This document shows, in pieces, positions 22,351 to 35,089 of a DNA stretch of 64,000 bases (the stretch's first letter is position 1; every line of letters begins with the position of its first letter). Under the pieces are notes generated by a model. That model searched no databases. It saw only the letters and a list, made by a program, of their open reading frames with translations, and was not told where the DNA came from. The stretch lies in contig PVNU02001548.1 in the NCBI GenBank assembly GCA_003013855.2, positions 310,001-374,000 of the forward strand, read 5' to 3'. The stretch comes from Liriodendron chinense (Eukaryota; Streptophyta; Magnoliopsida; Magnoliales; Magnoliaceae). The translations under genes and the position numbers were made by a program.

Positions 22351-22399
22351 GTTTGCTCCGAAATGTCCATCTTTTGGGCTATGGGCTTTGGGCTGATTA

Positions 22400-22800
22400 A
22401 ATACCGGATGCCCTATAATACCGGACTTGAACACCAGACGTCCTGCTCTGATACCATGTTACTGACCGGTTGCGCTAAAAGCTTGAGCTTGTTAGGAAAC
22501 GACAGAACAATGTATATCAGGGGGTTTGCTGATGCCTCCAACATCCTCACCTTAGCCTTTTGAAAAAGTGCTACATTATGCTCTAGCCCTTGATGGGCAA
22601 GCTGCACGCGTGCCTGGTGCACGCATGAATGCTCACGTGCAGGGGGTGAATGGGCCCCAGTAGGCTTGAGTGGGTCCCTTTCATTGAGTCCATGTCGTAG
22701 TGGGATTATGTCTCTCGTGGGGTTTTCACCCTCCGAGGGTTGCAAACTAGCCTCGTCGATTAGGATTACTACTATTGCGATCGATCAAACAGGTGTGGCA
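22400..22800 (-). mobile_element. TRIM/LTR fragment with primer-binding site
   Basis: GCTCTGATACCATGTTACTG at about 22444 reads, on the minus strand, as an initiator-Met primer site (TGGTATCAGAGC) abutting an LTR end (TAACA). The right part looks like the LTR. The partner LTR was not found, so limits are approximate. Confidence 0.5.
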
Positions 22801-22837
22801 TTTTATGTTTCATTGATTTATTCTAATTTAAGTATTT

Positions 22838-24050
22838 TTCATACAATTGTTTTCAACAATCTTGAGATAGAGCCGCATAGCTTTGGGAAATCTTTCAAAC
22901 TAAAATAAATCAATTCGCCTTAAGAATTTTGATGGCCAACTACTTAAGATCTGGAAGTAGAAGATGCACTTCTACTTTACGACTCTTCGAGTGGCCTACT
23001 TCATACAATTGTTTTCAACAATCTTGAGATAGAGCCAAATAGCTTTGGGAAATCTTTCGAACTAAAATAAATCAATTCGCCTTGAGAATTTTGATGGCCA
23101 ACAACTTAAGATCTGGAAGCAGAAGATGCACTTCTACTTTACGACTCTTGGAGTGGCCTACTTCTTCAGTCGAGGCCCACTGATCTTCAATTTTGTTTGT
23201 CGAAAGTAGGACGAGGATGATTACCTCTGTAAAAACTACATTTTTAATGCAATGACAAACTAATTGTATAACGTTTTCTGTGACTTTCCCACATCAAGAA
23301 ATATAAAACCAAAAGAGGCATGCCTTAAAAGTATGCAATCAACAAATATTTCAAATTTCAGATGGTAGATGAAAAGTCAGTTGTGCAAAAGATAAACGAA
23401 TTTAATTTGATTGCCCATGAAATTGTGTTTGAGGTAATCAAGATGGATGAGCTTTTCTAAGCGACAGTAGTAATTGAAAAATTACCGCCATCTTAGAAAT
23501 ACTTAAAAATTTTCATTTAATGTAAAACTAAGAAGTTATCGATGGAACAACTTATTATATGCCTACGAATCGAAGAAGTTAAACTACAAGACAAGAATGA
23601 AGATGAGAGGGAAGAAACTTCTAAAGTGCATATGGTGAACGATAAGAAACAAAGTACTTGTCAATCATCTGAGAAGCCTGATAACCTAAAATTGAAATTG
23701 AAACCATAGTTCAAAAAGAAGCTCAAATCCAAGCCCAAGAACTAGAAATTTGGCAACCAAGATAAATTGGTAAGTTGTTTTGTTTGTGAAAAGGCTGGTC
23801 ACTTTGTGAGAGTCATCATCGCGAGAAAAAGACTCCTGCACCTTAAGCAAACCGGACTGAAGAGCCTTAATTGTGGTCGTAGTTACAGATATTGAGATGG
23901 TACATGTGCAACGGCTTGATGGATGGTGGATCGAAAATGGTGCTAGTACACGTGTGTTATGTTTAAGAGTTATGAAGAGCTTGCAACCGTCATGAAGGTT
24001 CAAATGGGCAACATTGTCGTTGTGGATGTAAGAAAGTATCTCATCTATAG
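22838..24050 (+). mobile_element. copia gag remnant (+)
   Basis: Reads ENFDGQQLKIWKQKMHFYFT then TLGVAYFF, later KINEFNLIAHEI and IEKLPP, then a zinc-knuckle remnant CFVCEKAGHFVR lacking the final Cys, then a protease-like DGWWIENGAS. Frameshifts and stops are present. The first block is duplicated in tandem (162-bp units at 22838 and 23000). Confidence 0.7.
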
Positions 24051-25003
24051 AATCTGGGGAGTCATCCAAGATATAAAAAAGTCTCTCTGATCCTCCAAAA
24101 AACAGCTTGACTGATCGAGTACATTGAAGGTAAATGTTTCCATTCAATTTAATGGAGATAATCAACAAGATGTGAGACTTAGAGGGCCTCACAAGAGCTC
24201 CAAAAGTGATCTCATCATCCATACTAATTCAATAGAAGGGGTAGATAATGATTAGAGGTAGAAAAAACAAATCCAAGAAAAGGACCCACGAGAAAACAAA
24301 AGATATACCAAACTTTCTATGTATAGCTGAGAATGTCCAACCAGCCCAAAAAACAAAAACTCCCCTTTAACAGTTCTAAACTTCAAGAAAGAGAATCAAA
24401 ACAGGTCCAAATATGTGTGAGACTTCATTTATCTTCATAATCCATCGATTTTTGCACCTTCAATCTTAAAAAAAATGTTAACCCATTCAACAAGCAAAAC
24501 ATAAATATGGATGGTCAACAACAGTGAATTCGACTAACCATGTGTTGGATTTTCTCAGAAAAATCCATTCGATTGAGGGAATTTTGGGAAAAACTTTGAA
24601 ATGGGCCATTTCCAAAACAAACATTGTGAGGCTCGAAACTCACTTTAAAGGAGCCGAGAAAAATCCACAAAAATCACCATATATCTTCTAAAATGAAGAT
24701 CTTTCAAACCATACCCTTCATAGTCCATAGGTCCATATGATAGTACAGATGTTGACATCAGCCATACAAACATTGATGTCAGCAGTGTGTGATAGTCACG
24801 AACAAAATCATGAAGAAAAAAAAAAAAAATCTTAGCTTACCTCTGAAACCAAGTAGGAAATTGGAGGAGAATAAGGAGGAAAATAGAAATAGGAAGATTG
24901 AAAGAGGAAAATAAAGAAGAAGAAACAGCTAGGGCTTTGTTGTTATAGAGCACCCCGCAATCTCATATCATTTATATAATAGAACATAAGGTACTCCAGT
25001 AGA

Positions 25004-25054
<51 letters not shown>

Positions 25055-25210
25055 AAGTAGGAAATTGGAGGAGAACAAGGAGGAAAATAGAAATAGGAAG
25101 ATTGAAAGAGGAAAATAAAGAAGAAGAAACAGCTAGGGCTTTGTTGTTATAGAGCCCCCGCAATCTCATATCATTTATATAATAGAACATAAGGTACTCC
25201 AGTAGATAAA
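24050..25210 (-). mobile_element. second copia remnant (-), gag N-terminus and leader
   Basis: The minus strand from about 24222 encodes ISIKLNGNIYLQCTRSVKLF followed by FGGSERL, resembling the copia gag N-terminal motif (VKLNGxNYLxWxRSVKLF). Upstream sequence to 25210 is leader/LTR-like. It faces the + gag head to head. Confidence 0.55.
24848..25208. repeat. 157-bp direct duplication separated by a (CA)n microsatellite
   Basis: Units 24848-25004 and 25052-25208 are nearly identical (ACCAAGTAGGAAATTGGAGG... to ...GTACTCCAGTAGAT). The 47-49 bases between them are pure CA repeat. Confidence 0.9.
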
Positions 25211-25264
25211 TGGATACTTAGACTTGTACATATGTATTCTCAATACTAGAATCGGTTGAGAAGT

Positions 25265-25566
25265 TACTCTCGAGTTAGCACGGCATGAGGATCAGGAGGC
25301 AAAAGATAGACCTTTGGAAGTCGGCTCTACTAGCCATCTGGTGGGCAATTTGGGGGGAAAGAAATTGTAGATGCTTTTGCAATGTTTCTAGTGAGGAGGA
25401 GGAGGTGTTCTTGAAGGCTAAATCTTTTGTACTGGAATGGGCTTCCAATATAAAATCCTTAGAAGATTGTAATTTAGTTTTTTTTTAGCATAGTCTGTAG
25501 CTTGTTGCGCCATCTCGGTGCCACTTTAATAAAATTTATCATTTCCCTTAAAAAAGAAAAAAAAAG
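25265..25566 (+). mobile_element. LINE 3' end (+)
   Basis: Encodes the ORF2 tail LLAIWWAIWGERNCRCF and FVLEWASNI with a stop, then a short 3' UTR with AATAAAATTTATC and an A-rich tail. Confidence 0.72.
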
Positions 25567-25677
25567 GAGGGTCTCGAGCCTATCTTTAAGAAATGTCACA
25601 TTTGCCTCTTTCTCCTCTTTTGTATTTCATTCTGCTGACATGTCTTGGCCCTAAATCCATTTACTAAGAAAATCATT

Positions 25678-26236
25678 TGACGCAAGACATCCGACCAACT
25701 CACCAAAAGCTCCAGAGCTGATGGGGGAAGGCACAAAATATCCTTTTATCTCATAGCCTAGGCCAGGTAAGACCCCTGGTTGAACCCTCCTTTGTGAGCC
25801 GCCCTACTTCGCATGGGTTCCGCTTCGCACAGTGTAGCCGCTTCGCACGGTCTACCCCACCCCGAGTGTGCCCCCGCCTCACACAGGCTGCCCCACTCGA
25901 GCCCGGTGTGAAAATGCCCCTGCATTAATCACCCCCGGTGAGGAGTCTCGAACACGAGATCTCCCGCTCCGATACCAATTTGACGCAGGACATCTAACCA
26001 ACTCACCAAAAGCTCCAAAGCTGGTGGGGGAGGCACAAAACGTCCTTTTATCTCATAGCCCAGGCCAGGCCAGGCCAGACCCCGTCGAACCCTCCTTCGT
26101 GAGCCGCTCCACTTCGTATGGGTCTTGTTTCGCATGGTGTAGCTGCTTCGCACGGTCTACCCCACCCCGAGTGTGCCCCCACCTCACATAGGCTGCCCCA
26201 CTCGAGCCCGGTGTGAAAGTGCCCCTGCATTAATTA
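25678..26236 (-). mobile_element. TRIM (terminal-repeat retrotransposon in miniature), 49-bp internal region
   Basis: Two LTRs of about 255 bp (25678-25931 and 25981-26236, TGACGCA... to ...GCATTAATCA) flank only 49 bases (25932-25980). Those contain a purine tract on the minus strand next to the left LTR (CCTCACCGGGGG) and, next to the right LTR, TTGGTATCGGAGC, one mismatch from the initiator-Met primer site. No coding capacity. I found no clear target duplication, so one end may be altered. Confidence 0.82.
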
Positions 26237-26239
26237 CCA

Positions 26240-28874
26240 ACTAGCTTCGCTAGACTCACAAGAACCCGTGCAATGGGGGTCTTATCTGCCTTTTCTAAGA
26301 GTAGTGCCTTCAAACCGTCTCATTCACCTGACTACTTAGTGCAAACTGAATGTTTCAGCAGACATTTACCTTCATCTTGTGGCTGTTGTTGCCATTTCAG
26401 AACTCATTGTGTTGCTAGAGCAGCTTTGCCTTCCAATATCAGCCATACTAGCTATTCCAAAATGTGGTCCATCTTCACAGGTTCATCTCACCCCGCCATT
26501 CTGCACACAGCCAAATTCCTCATCCTCAGACAGCTGTTCTCCTTTGTGGGCAACATAATGTAAAGCTGTAGAATGAACTATGATAAAAATCATCTACTTC
26601 GGTCCTTCCCTAATCCTTGGTCACTGCCTTTTTCTACTGATCTGTTTTCTACTGATCTGAGACTCGCAGTCATGGGTTGATATTGGTTTTGTATTGTAAC
26701 TATCAGAAGCAGAGTTTAAGTCTATGAGGGGTTCCTGGGGAATATATAGGATGGTCAGAGCTCCTGATTGCTTCCCATACTTAGTCCTGGAAGTCTGACG
26801 ATATTTGGTGGAGACCCAAAGGTAGATGTCCAAAGATTGACATAAACCATTGTTTCATCACCGAAGATCAAGGTGTACCCATTGGAAAGGGTGCCTACTA
26901 AAGGTTATTCTCTTTCCCAATGTGCCCAAGTTGTCCTCATTCGTAAGCACGGACAGCTGCTTTCTGTAAAGCTATTTTAAGAAATTTATTTAAATTTGTG
27001 AAATGCAAATGCTCTGCTCATTAAGAGTGGGAACTCACCCACTGCAAGATCCAAGATGCTCACATTTGACATACACTTGATAAGATAGTTCTCTGTTATA
27101 ATGGCCTGCACATGTGAATGTTGTCCTTTTTGCTACTTGAACAGACAAATCGTGTTCCAAGAACTTCTACGACACATTGGTGATGGGTGGGAATCCCTAT
27201 GCGTATCTAAAATGGGATTCTGACACTTACCTAATAGTGGGTTGGGATCCCCATTTCAACCATTCATACATGATTCCCCCACTCACCAATAAACGGTATT
27301 ATTTATGCAACTAAAAAAATGCTTGACACAGATTTATTGCAGCCAATTCTCTAGACCTCACCATCAGCATCCACCATCATGTCCGCTCATCAGTGCCACT
27401 GCTGCTATTGCCATTTGCAGGTATTGTTGTTGTTTTCTCTATCATGTCCATCACTTTTACTTGGTGATTGTTGGAGGATGATGCTCGAAGATACCCATTT
27501 TATGCCGAGTTTGGATGCACAAGCAAACTGAATTTCAAACCTTTAGTCTAATGAAAGAGGAGATACAAAAAACTAATGATGTTTACTAGCACTCATAATG
27601 AACAAGTAACCGTCAAATTGCAGTTACATTCCTTTCAATCCCAAATAACATAATTGCAATTTTGAGCCCAAATATGAATGCTAATGGAATCACTAATTGG
27701 CTATTCCCACTTTGTGAGACTCGTAATTTCAATTCATATTGGTAGTGCATCCAAACACATCTTATGTGAGTATCGATTTTGTCACAGGTTGGAGCCAATC
27801 CAAATAGATGTCTTGTAGTGGGAAGGGAATCACAAATTGGTTAGTTCCACTTTGTGAGACTAGTAGTTACAATTCATTTTGGTAGTGCATTCAAAACACA
27901 CCTTAGCATAGGATCTCTTTTGTTATGACTCATTGGTTGGAGCAAATCCAAAGAGATCTCTTTTGTTAGGATTCATTAGTTGGAGAAAATCCAAGGAGAT
28001 TTCTTGTAGTGAGAAGATGGAAATGGTAGGTTGTCGGAGTGGCCAAAGTTGCAAGGTAAATGTCTCATGTTGAATGGTTAGCAATTAGCATCAAGAAGAA
28101 AAATAGTCAACTGACAGTCAAATAAGTATGGTCAATGGTCTACACACTAAACATGCAGCCCCACCTTTCCCACCAAAGTGCCAGTCGTACAGGAAATCTG
28201 GGCAGTTAAATAGTGGGCCCTACCAATACCATAAATAATTCCTATCTCAAAAATCATCTCCATCCACTCACTAGGTGGGCCACACCTATATGCTGAATCA
28301 GACCATTGGTCCTCTGCTGATTTTAATGATGTGGCCTGCCTGATCAGTGGATCAGTCTGGTTTTTGCACTATGTGATCTTCATGTTGGTCCCTGCGGTTT
28401 ACATGGATCTTCCTAAGCAATGGACACATTGGCTGGAATGATGGGCCAGCTCTGAAGGTGATCAATTCTCCATGTTTGGACTTCATATTCCGTGTCAATG
28501 GATGTTAGATCATTGGGAGCCATTAGGGATGTTGAATGAATTAATCATGAATTGGGGCTTTTTTTCTATTTCAATTTAAACCAACCCCGAACAAACTGCT
28601 GTAGCCCTTGAGATCTAGTGGAATTTGGTAGTTCCCTTTTGTTACAGAAGTGCCCTCCTGATTTCAACCTGGCGAATGTGCAAAGCCTAGACCCCTGCTG
28701 GTTTGAGTGGAGTTTCCCTTTGTTACATCATGTCTGCTGTTGCCGGTCATTGCTGTCTTTATCCTACCACGTAACCAGTGTGGGACTATTAAATGGGTAA
28801 GTTTGTCAACGGCACATGTAAGACAGTAGGAAAAAGACAAAACATTGCTTCCAAAGGAATACGACAACAGCCCT
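26240..28874. other. intergenic, unassigned, with a decayed tandem repeat
   Basis: No gene recognised. A roughly 142-bp repeat occurs twice from about 27684 and 27826 (GGAATCACWAATTGG ... GGTAGTGCATYC). GTTTGGATGCAC near 27513 and GTGCATCCAAAC near 27745 could be MITE ends. GGGCCACACC-type fold-back words occur near 28275. Confidence 0.4.
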
Positions 28875-28879
28875 ATTTT

Positions 28880-29533
28880 TGGCGCAGCCGTAGGCGGAAC
28901 GAGATTGATCACCGTCTCTCTCGTAAGATAACCGATCCGAATCCATGGATCTATCGAGCAAACAACCCGATCTTCCTTGATCATTCAAGGGGCAACTCGA
29001 AGAACACGAGCCAAAACAGAGAAAACTCTGGAAATTGTATTAAAATTATTCAATAATGCTTAAAATTGGAAATAACATCTTACTTATACTAAATAAACCT
29101 TAGGCTTCGTAGCCTAGGTGTCCTAATTACAAAAGGAAAGAGAAACAACTCCTAAAACGAAAAGGAAAACTGAAAATAGCAAGTTGGCGGGAACTCGCTG
29201 GACGCTGGTCAACCTGTCGGGCGACTGGTCGGAAAAGGACCAATTTGGTCCAGAGAGTCCAGCAACTCTCTGGAGTTCACTCGACCTGTCCACGACTGGT
29301 CTAGGTCGGTCTGTCAGGTGCACGACCGGTCGGACGACTAGTCGATATTGGTGAAAACAGTCCAGTGAGTTTGGACTCTTTTCTCAGTTGGGTCCAACCG
29401 GTCTGATGACTAGTCGGCAGTGCCATTTGTTTTGAGTATTTTCACTGCCTTCAACCCTTTCGTGGTGCTCTTCCATTGGTTCTTCTTTTGGTCCATTCTC
29501 GTCATGTAGAGGTTTGCCACACCCTTTACATCA
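28880..29533 (-). repeat. Ty3/gypsy LTR (3' in element sense)
   Basis: 654 bp, TGGCGCAGCCG... to ...TTTACATCA. The part near 29200-29420 is full of GACYGGTCGG-like words. Confidence 0.92.
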
Positions 29534-32500
29534 GTCTCTTCTCTTTGAAAAGAACTCGACCTTAAGTTCATATCTTCCTCAGGCTCATAATATTCATAGA
29601 GGTCAGCGACATTGAACATACGAGAGATTTCAAGTCCTCGGGAAGTTCAACAACATAGGCGTTATCATTGATCTTCCGAAGGATCCGCACCGGTCCAATC
29701 TTCTTGTATTTGAGCTTGTTGTAAGTGCCAGTCGGAAAACGTTCCTTGCGCAAGTGAACCGTGACTTGATCTCCAACTTCGAAAACCTTGCTTCGGCGAT
29801 GCTTGTTAGTGTCTGATTTATATTTCTGATTGGTCTTAACCAATTTGTTCTGGACCTCTGTATGAATCTCTGCAATCTTCTTGGCCATGTGTTCAGCAGC
29901 AATGCTCTTTTTGGGGACTTTGGGCAAAGTGACTAAGTCGAGTGTATGACGTGGCCTGGAATGGGGACTTCCTTGTGGACTGATTCATCATATTGTTGAA
30001 GGCAAACTCGGCCTGAGGTAGAGCCAAGTCCCATTGTTTCGGCTTGTCTCCTAAGATGCTCTGAATGAGGTTACCCAACGTCCTATTGACAACTTCAGTT
30101 TCTCCGTCAGTCTGTGGGTGATAAGCACTACTAAACTGAAGCTGAGTATCGAATCTGCTCTACAAGGTCCACAAAAAGTGGCTAACGAACTTCGTATCTT
30201 GATCCGATATTATAGTCTTGGGGATTCCATGCAATCTCACGACTTCTTTAAAGAACAAATTGGCCACATTCGATGCGTCGAACGTTTTCTTGCATGGGAT
30301 GAAATGGGTCATCTTCGAGAATCGATCTACCACCACAAACACTGAATCAGCGCCCCGCTGTGTTCATGGGAGACCCAAAATGAAATCTATGGAGATATCT
30401 TCCCAAGGACCTTCGGTATGGGCAGGGGAGTATAGAGGCCTGTATTTTGAGAGTGTCCCTTGGAAGTCTGACAAATGTGACATCTGGCAACCATCCTTCC
30501 CACATCGCGGCCTAGGTGAGGCCAATAATAACGCTTTTCTACTAATAGCTTCGTCTTGTCACGGCCCATGTGTTCTCCAAGCCCACTACCATGAAGCTCG
30601 AGTATAATCTTGTCCCGTAGAGAACACTATGGGATGCACAATCGATTCGCGTAGAACAGGAATCCATCATGAATGTGAAAGTCTCCGGGATGCTTGTCCA
30701 TGCTTCGTGCCCAGTTTTCTCTGAAGTCATCATCTTCCGCATATAGCTCTTTGAGGCAATCAAACCCAGTCACCTCGCTGGATAATGTAATAAGAAGAGC
30801 GGCTCGACGACTCCGAGCATCTGCCACCTTATTTTGTTGCCTCGACTTGTGTCGCAACACAAAAGTAAATTCCTGTAAAAATGAGACCCACCTAGCATGC
30901 ACACGATTCATGTTAGCTTGACTATTTATGGATTTTAAAGTTTGATGGTCAGTGTTTAGAACAAACTCCCTTTGGATGAGATAGTGACGCCAATGTCAGA
31001 GAGCTTGTACCACAACGTACAACTCTATCTCATATGTGGACCATTTCTATCTAGCGTCGCTGAGCTTTTCACTGTAGACGGCAATAGGCCGGCCTTCCTG
31101 GGATAATGCAACTCCAATCCCCACATATGAGGCGTCACAATCTACTTCGAAAATCTTGTTGAAGTTGGGTAACACGAGGATTGGAGTGGATGATTACTTA
31201 TGTTTAATCTCAGCAAAACTATGGTTGGCTTCCTCAGTCCATTGGAACGGGCCTTTCTTCATGCAGTCTGTAATGGGCTCAACGATCATGCTGAAATTTC
31301 TGACAAAGCGACGGTAGAAAGTGGCTAACCCATGAAAACTACGCACTTCATGAATGTTGGTTGGTGTAGGCCACTCACGGATGACCTTTACTTTGTCTTT
31401 GTCCACCCGAATGCCTGTGGCTAACACAATGAAACCCAATAACAAAAGACGGTCCGTCAGAAAATTGCACTTCTTCAGATTTAGGTATAACTTGTTGTCT
31501 TAAAGCACTTCTCTGAGGTGTGTCATATGAGCCAATTCATCTTGGCTGTAGATAAGGATATCGTCGAAGTAGACCATGACGAACGACCTATGAATGGCTT
31601 CAACACCTTGGTTCATCAGTTCGCATGAAGGTACTTGGCACGTTCGATAGCCCAAATGGCATAACCAGCCACTGATATAGGCCTTCTTTGGTTTTGAAGG
31701 CTGTTTTCCATTCATCACCCGGTCAAATTCGAATTTGATGGTACCCACTCATCAAATCCAGCTTGGAGAAGATTTTGGAGCCCTCTATCATGTCCAACAT
31801 GTCATTTAGCCGAGGAATCGGAAACTTGTACTTCACAGTAATTTTATTGATCGCTCGACTATCCACACACATTCACCAACTCCTATCCTTCTTGGGAGTC
31901 AATAGGGCCAGAACGGCGCATGGACTCATTCTTTCTCGCAACATTCCTTTCTTCAACAAATCATTCACTTGGCCTTGGAGGATCTCACTCTCCTTGGGAC
32001 TTAACCGATAATGCGGTCGGTTCGGTAGGCTTGCCCTTGGGATGCGATCGATGTGATGTTGTATGTCTCTCATCAGGGGTAGTCTTGGGGAAGTTCTTCA
32101 GGCTATGTATCTCTGAATTCACTAAGCAAAGGGCGGAGGCTCGAGGGGATAACATGTGCCCCGAGTCTTCTCCTTTCATCACCTATGGCGTAGATCTCGC
32201 CCGTATCTTTGGCCTCTTCCTCAAATTCTTTCATGGTTAGGAGAGAGCTCCCCTCCACTATGGAAGCCTTGGAGTTCCTCTCGGGCAGGTATATGAGTGA
32301 GTATACGCTTCCTCCCATCTTTGACAAACATATATATGTTGTCACGCCCACGATGTGTAGCGTCTCTGTTCGATTGCCACGGACTGACCAAGGAGGATGT
32401 GACATGCCTCCATATCAATAACATCACATACTAATTGAAAATGAAATTAAGCATTGCTCGGTTACCTTGCTGTCACTAACTTTCTTGATCCAGCCGATAG

Positions 32501-33975
32501 AGTAAGGAGTGGGGTGCTTTGTCGTCGTCAACTTGAGCTTGTCTACCACTTCTTTAGACACGATGTTTTCACTGCTCCCACTATCAATTATAATATCACA
32601 AATTTCGTTGTTCACAGTGTATCGAGTACGGAAGATGTTATGGTGTTGTGAATGGGCTTTCCACCCTTGGAGTATAGCACAAGTGTCTCACCATGGTCTT
32701 GCACTATTACATTACCTTATTCAATGTAATCTTCATCGGCTTGGTGATACTCACCCTCCTCGGGTTCTTCTTCAGCGAATTTCCCTTCATTCGTAGGCCA
32801 AATCAGCCATTGGGTGATTCGGACATGTATTGGACAAGCGACCTGGCTGGCCACATCTCCAACAATAATTGAGTCGGGTTCGTGCATAAGGGTTTGGAGC
32901 TTGACTCGGTCTAACTGTGGGTGGTACGTTGCGTTACAGTCTAGGAGTCCCGATTCTCGCTCCCCGAGTTGTGGTTATGGGAGGAGGTTGGACTCGCCCT
33001 CCAACGGGTTCCTTTCCTTTGGTTTGGAGAAATTCCTGTTCCATTGTGGTAGGAGGTGCACGAGATGAGGGATATGATCGTGTATGAACTCTTGTAAGTC
33101 GAGTTTCAGCGTGATTGGCGGATTGCAGTGCATCTTCCACCGTCCATACCTGTTGCATGTGTACTTAATCCTGGATGTTGAGCCTTAAACTGCCAACAAA
33201 CATCGCGGTCCTTTGTGCTTCTGTTTTAGCTAAATCGTTAGGGGAGGCTAGCTGGTGGAATTCAGCGGATATTCTTCAACGGTCCTGGTTGCCTTGACGG
33301 CAATTTTGGTATTTTTAGAATAAGATTTGCTCATAATCACGAGGAAGGAAACACGATCGAATGAGTTGTCGCATTCGAGGCCATGATCGGATGGGCAATT
33401 TGTTTTGCCAGGTGCGGGAAAGTTGTAATTGTTCCCACCATGCCGAAGCATCCGACTTCAACTTGTACGAACAAGTTTAACTTTCAGGGACTTTCATGTG
33501 ATAAAAAAATTTCTCTACTTCTGCTAGCCGATTTAGAAATTCTTCAATTCTAAGCATACCATTAAAAGAAGGGAGTTCTCCCTTACCTCTGTACTTGTAA
33601 TCGTTATGATCCATGTGATCATTACCACATGCTTGAGGTTGTGTAAGGATATTCTCAACCTCGTCGTCGCTGCCATCCGAAGTCACATACTCATGACGCC
33701 GAATAGCGGCCTGGAAGGGCTGGACGAATCGTTGGGTTATCTCCAACACCCACTGCGAGTGGTTGAGAAACCACTGGAGCTTGCTGTGTTGTCAATGTAG
33801 CGGTGAGTTGATCGATGGACTCCCACAGCCCTTGCATTGAAGTCTCCATCGATCTCTGAAGAAGATCCATCTTCTCTGTTAGAAACATAATCCCCTGATC
33901 ATTGTCAGTGGGATTGTTGCCTCGATTGTCGCTAGAAGCCATCACCCGAGGGAAAGCCTCGCTCTGATACCAACT

Positions 33976-34619
33976 TGGCGCAGCCGTAGGCGGAACGAGA
34001 TCGATCACCGTCTCTCTCATAAGATAACCGATCCAAAACCACGGATCTATCGAGCAAACAACCCGATTTTCTTTATCACTCAAGGGGCAACTTGAAGAAC
34101 ACGAGCTAAAACAAAGAAAACTCTGGAAATTGTATTAAAATTATTCAATAATGCTTAAAATCGAAAATAACATCTTACTTATACTAAATAAACCCTAAGC
34201 TTTGTAGCCTAGGTGTCCTAATTGCAAAAGGAAAGAGAAACAACTCCTAAAACAAAAGAGAAAACTGAAAATAGCAAGTTTGCGGGAACTCGCTGGTCGA
34301 CCTGTCGGTCGACCGGTCGGAAAAGGACCAATTTGGTCCAGAGAGTCCAGCAACTCTCTGGAGTTCACTCGACCTGTCCACGACTAGTCTGGGTCGATCT
34401 GTCAGGTGCACAACTAGTCGGACGACCGGTCGATATTGGGCCAAAATAGTCCAGTGAGTTTGGACTCTTTTCTCAGTTGGGTCCGACCGGTCGGACAACC
34501 GGTCGGCAGTGCCTGTTGTTTTGAGTATTTTCAATGCCTTCAGCCCTTTCGTGGTGCTCTTTCGTTGGTCCTTTTGGTCCATTCTCGTCATGTAGAGGTT
34601 TGCCACACCCTCTACATCA
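33976..34619 (-). repeat. Ty3/gypsy LTR (5' in element sense)
   Basis: 644 bp, same ends as 28880-29533. About a dozen differences are visible in the first 150 bases, so the insertion is not recent. Confidence 0.92.
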
Positions 34620-34721
34620 ATTTTCGATAATTATGAAAATGCCATTGAAAACAATGTTTAACCTATAATAAATGCTCATTAATTTGCAAAACACTAACAA
34701 TTACTGCTAGAAGAAGTGTGT

Positions 34722-35015
34722 GGAGTCCAATTCTATTACTTGTACGGGGAGGAAGATTGCGTCCAGCAAGGCACTGGATGCACTCCCGTCCAGTGCCCGT
34801 GAAAAAGTGCTGTATGCGCACATCATGCATGGAACACACTGAAAAAGTAAAGATTCCCTGAAAGAAATGATGATTTTGCCCTTTTTCTGGGTGGGTCCCA
34901 CAACTGTACATGCTCAGATGGTGCATTTGTACTGGCACTGGATGGAGTGCATCTAGTGCCCTGTTGGGCTGCAATCTGCTTCCCATGTATAGGATATAAA
35001 GTAGCAGGACCAGAC
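34722..35015. repeat. fold-back repeat with inner hairpin
   Basis: Outer arms: GAAGATTGCGTCC (left) against GGGCTGCAATCTGCTTCC (right). Inner arms GGCACTGGATG and CGTCCAGTGCC pair around CACTCC; GGCACTGGATGGAGTGC recurs at the right. Confidence 0.55.
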
Positions 35016-35089
35016 CTGGCTAGATCCCTCAGATCTGATGTGAAGATGCTATCATGTTTACATATTTGGCGATCCAGGTAGTTTCATTT

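Larger units (their letters stand above)
28880..34619 (-). mobile_element. Ty3/gypsy retrotransposon, structurally complete, coding region mutated
   Basis: The exact 5-bp target duplication ATTTT (28875-28879 and 34620-34624) surrounds LTRs 28880-29533 and 33976-34619. The primer site (TTGGTATCAGAGC on the minus strand) is at 33962-33974 and the purine tract (AAAGAGAAGAGAC) is next to the left LTR. Minus-strand order: gag start MASSDNRGNNPTDND at 33942; knuckle CWRCGQPGRLSNTCP (about 32830-32875, with R where the family has H); protease DSGSSENIVSKE; RT VYFDDILIYS; RNase H FEVDCDASYVGIGVALS; integrase with ARCHICQTSKG, IISDQDTKF and QTDGETEVVNRTL; tail GDQVTVHLRKERFPTGTYNK. Frames are broken repeatedly, so it is not autonomous. 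Confidence 0.93.

Noticed and set aside
25868..26191. 107-residue frame of Pro/Cys/Arg-rich sequence
   Set aside because: Lies across the TRIM LTR and internal region; GC-rich repeat, not a gene.
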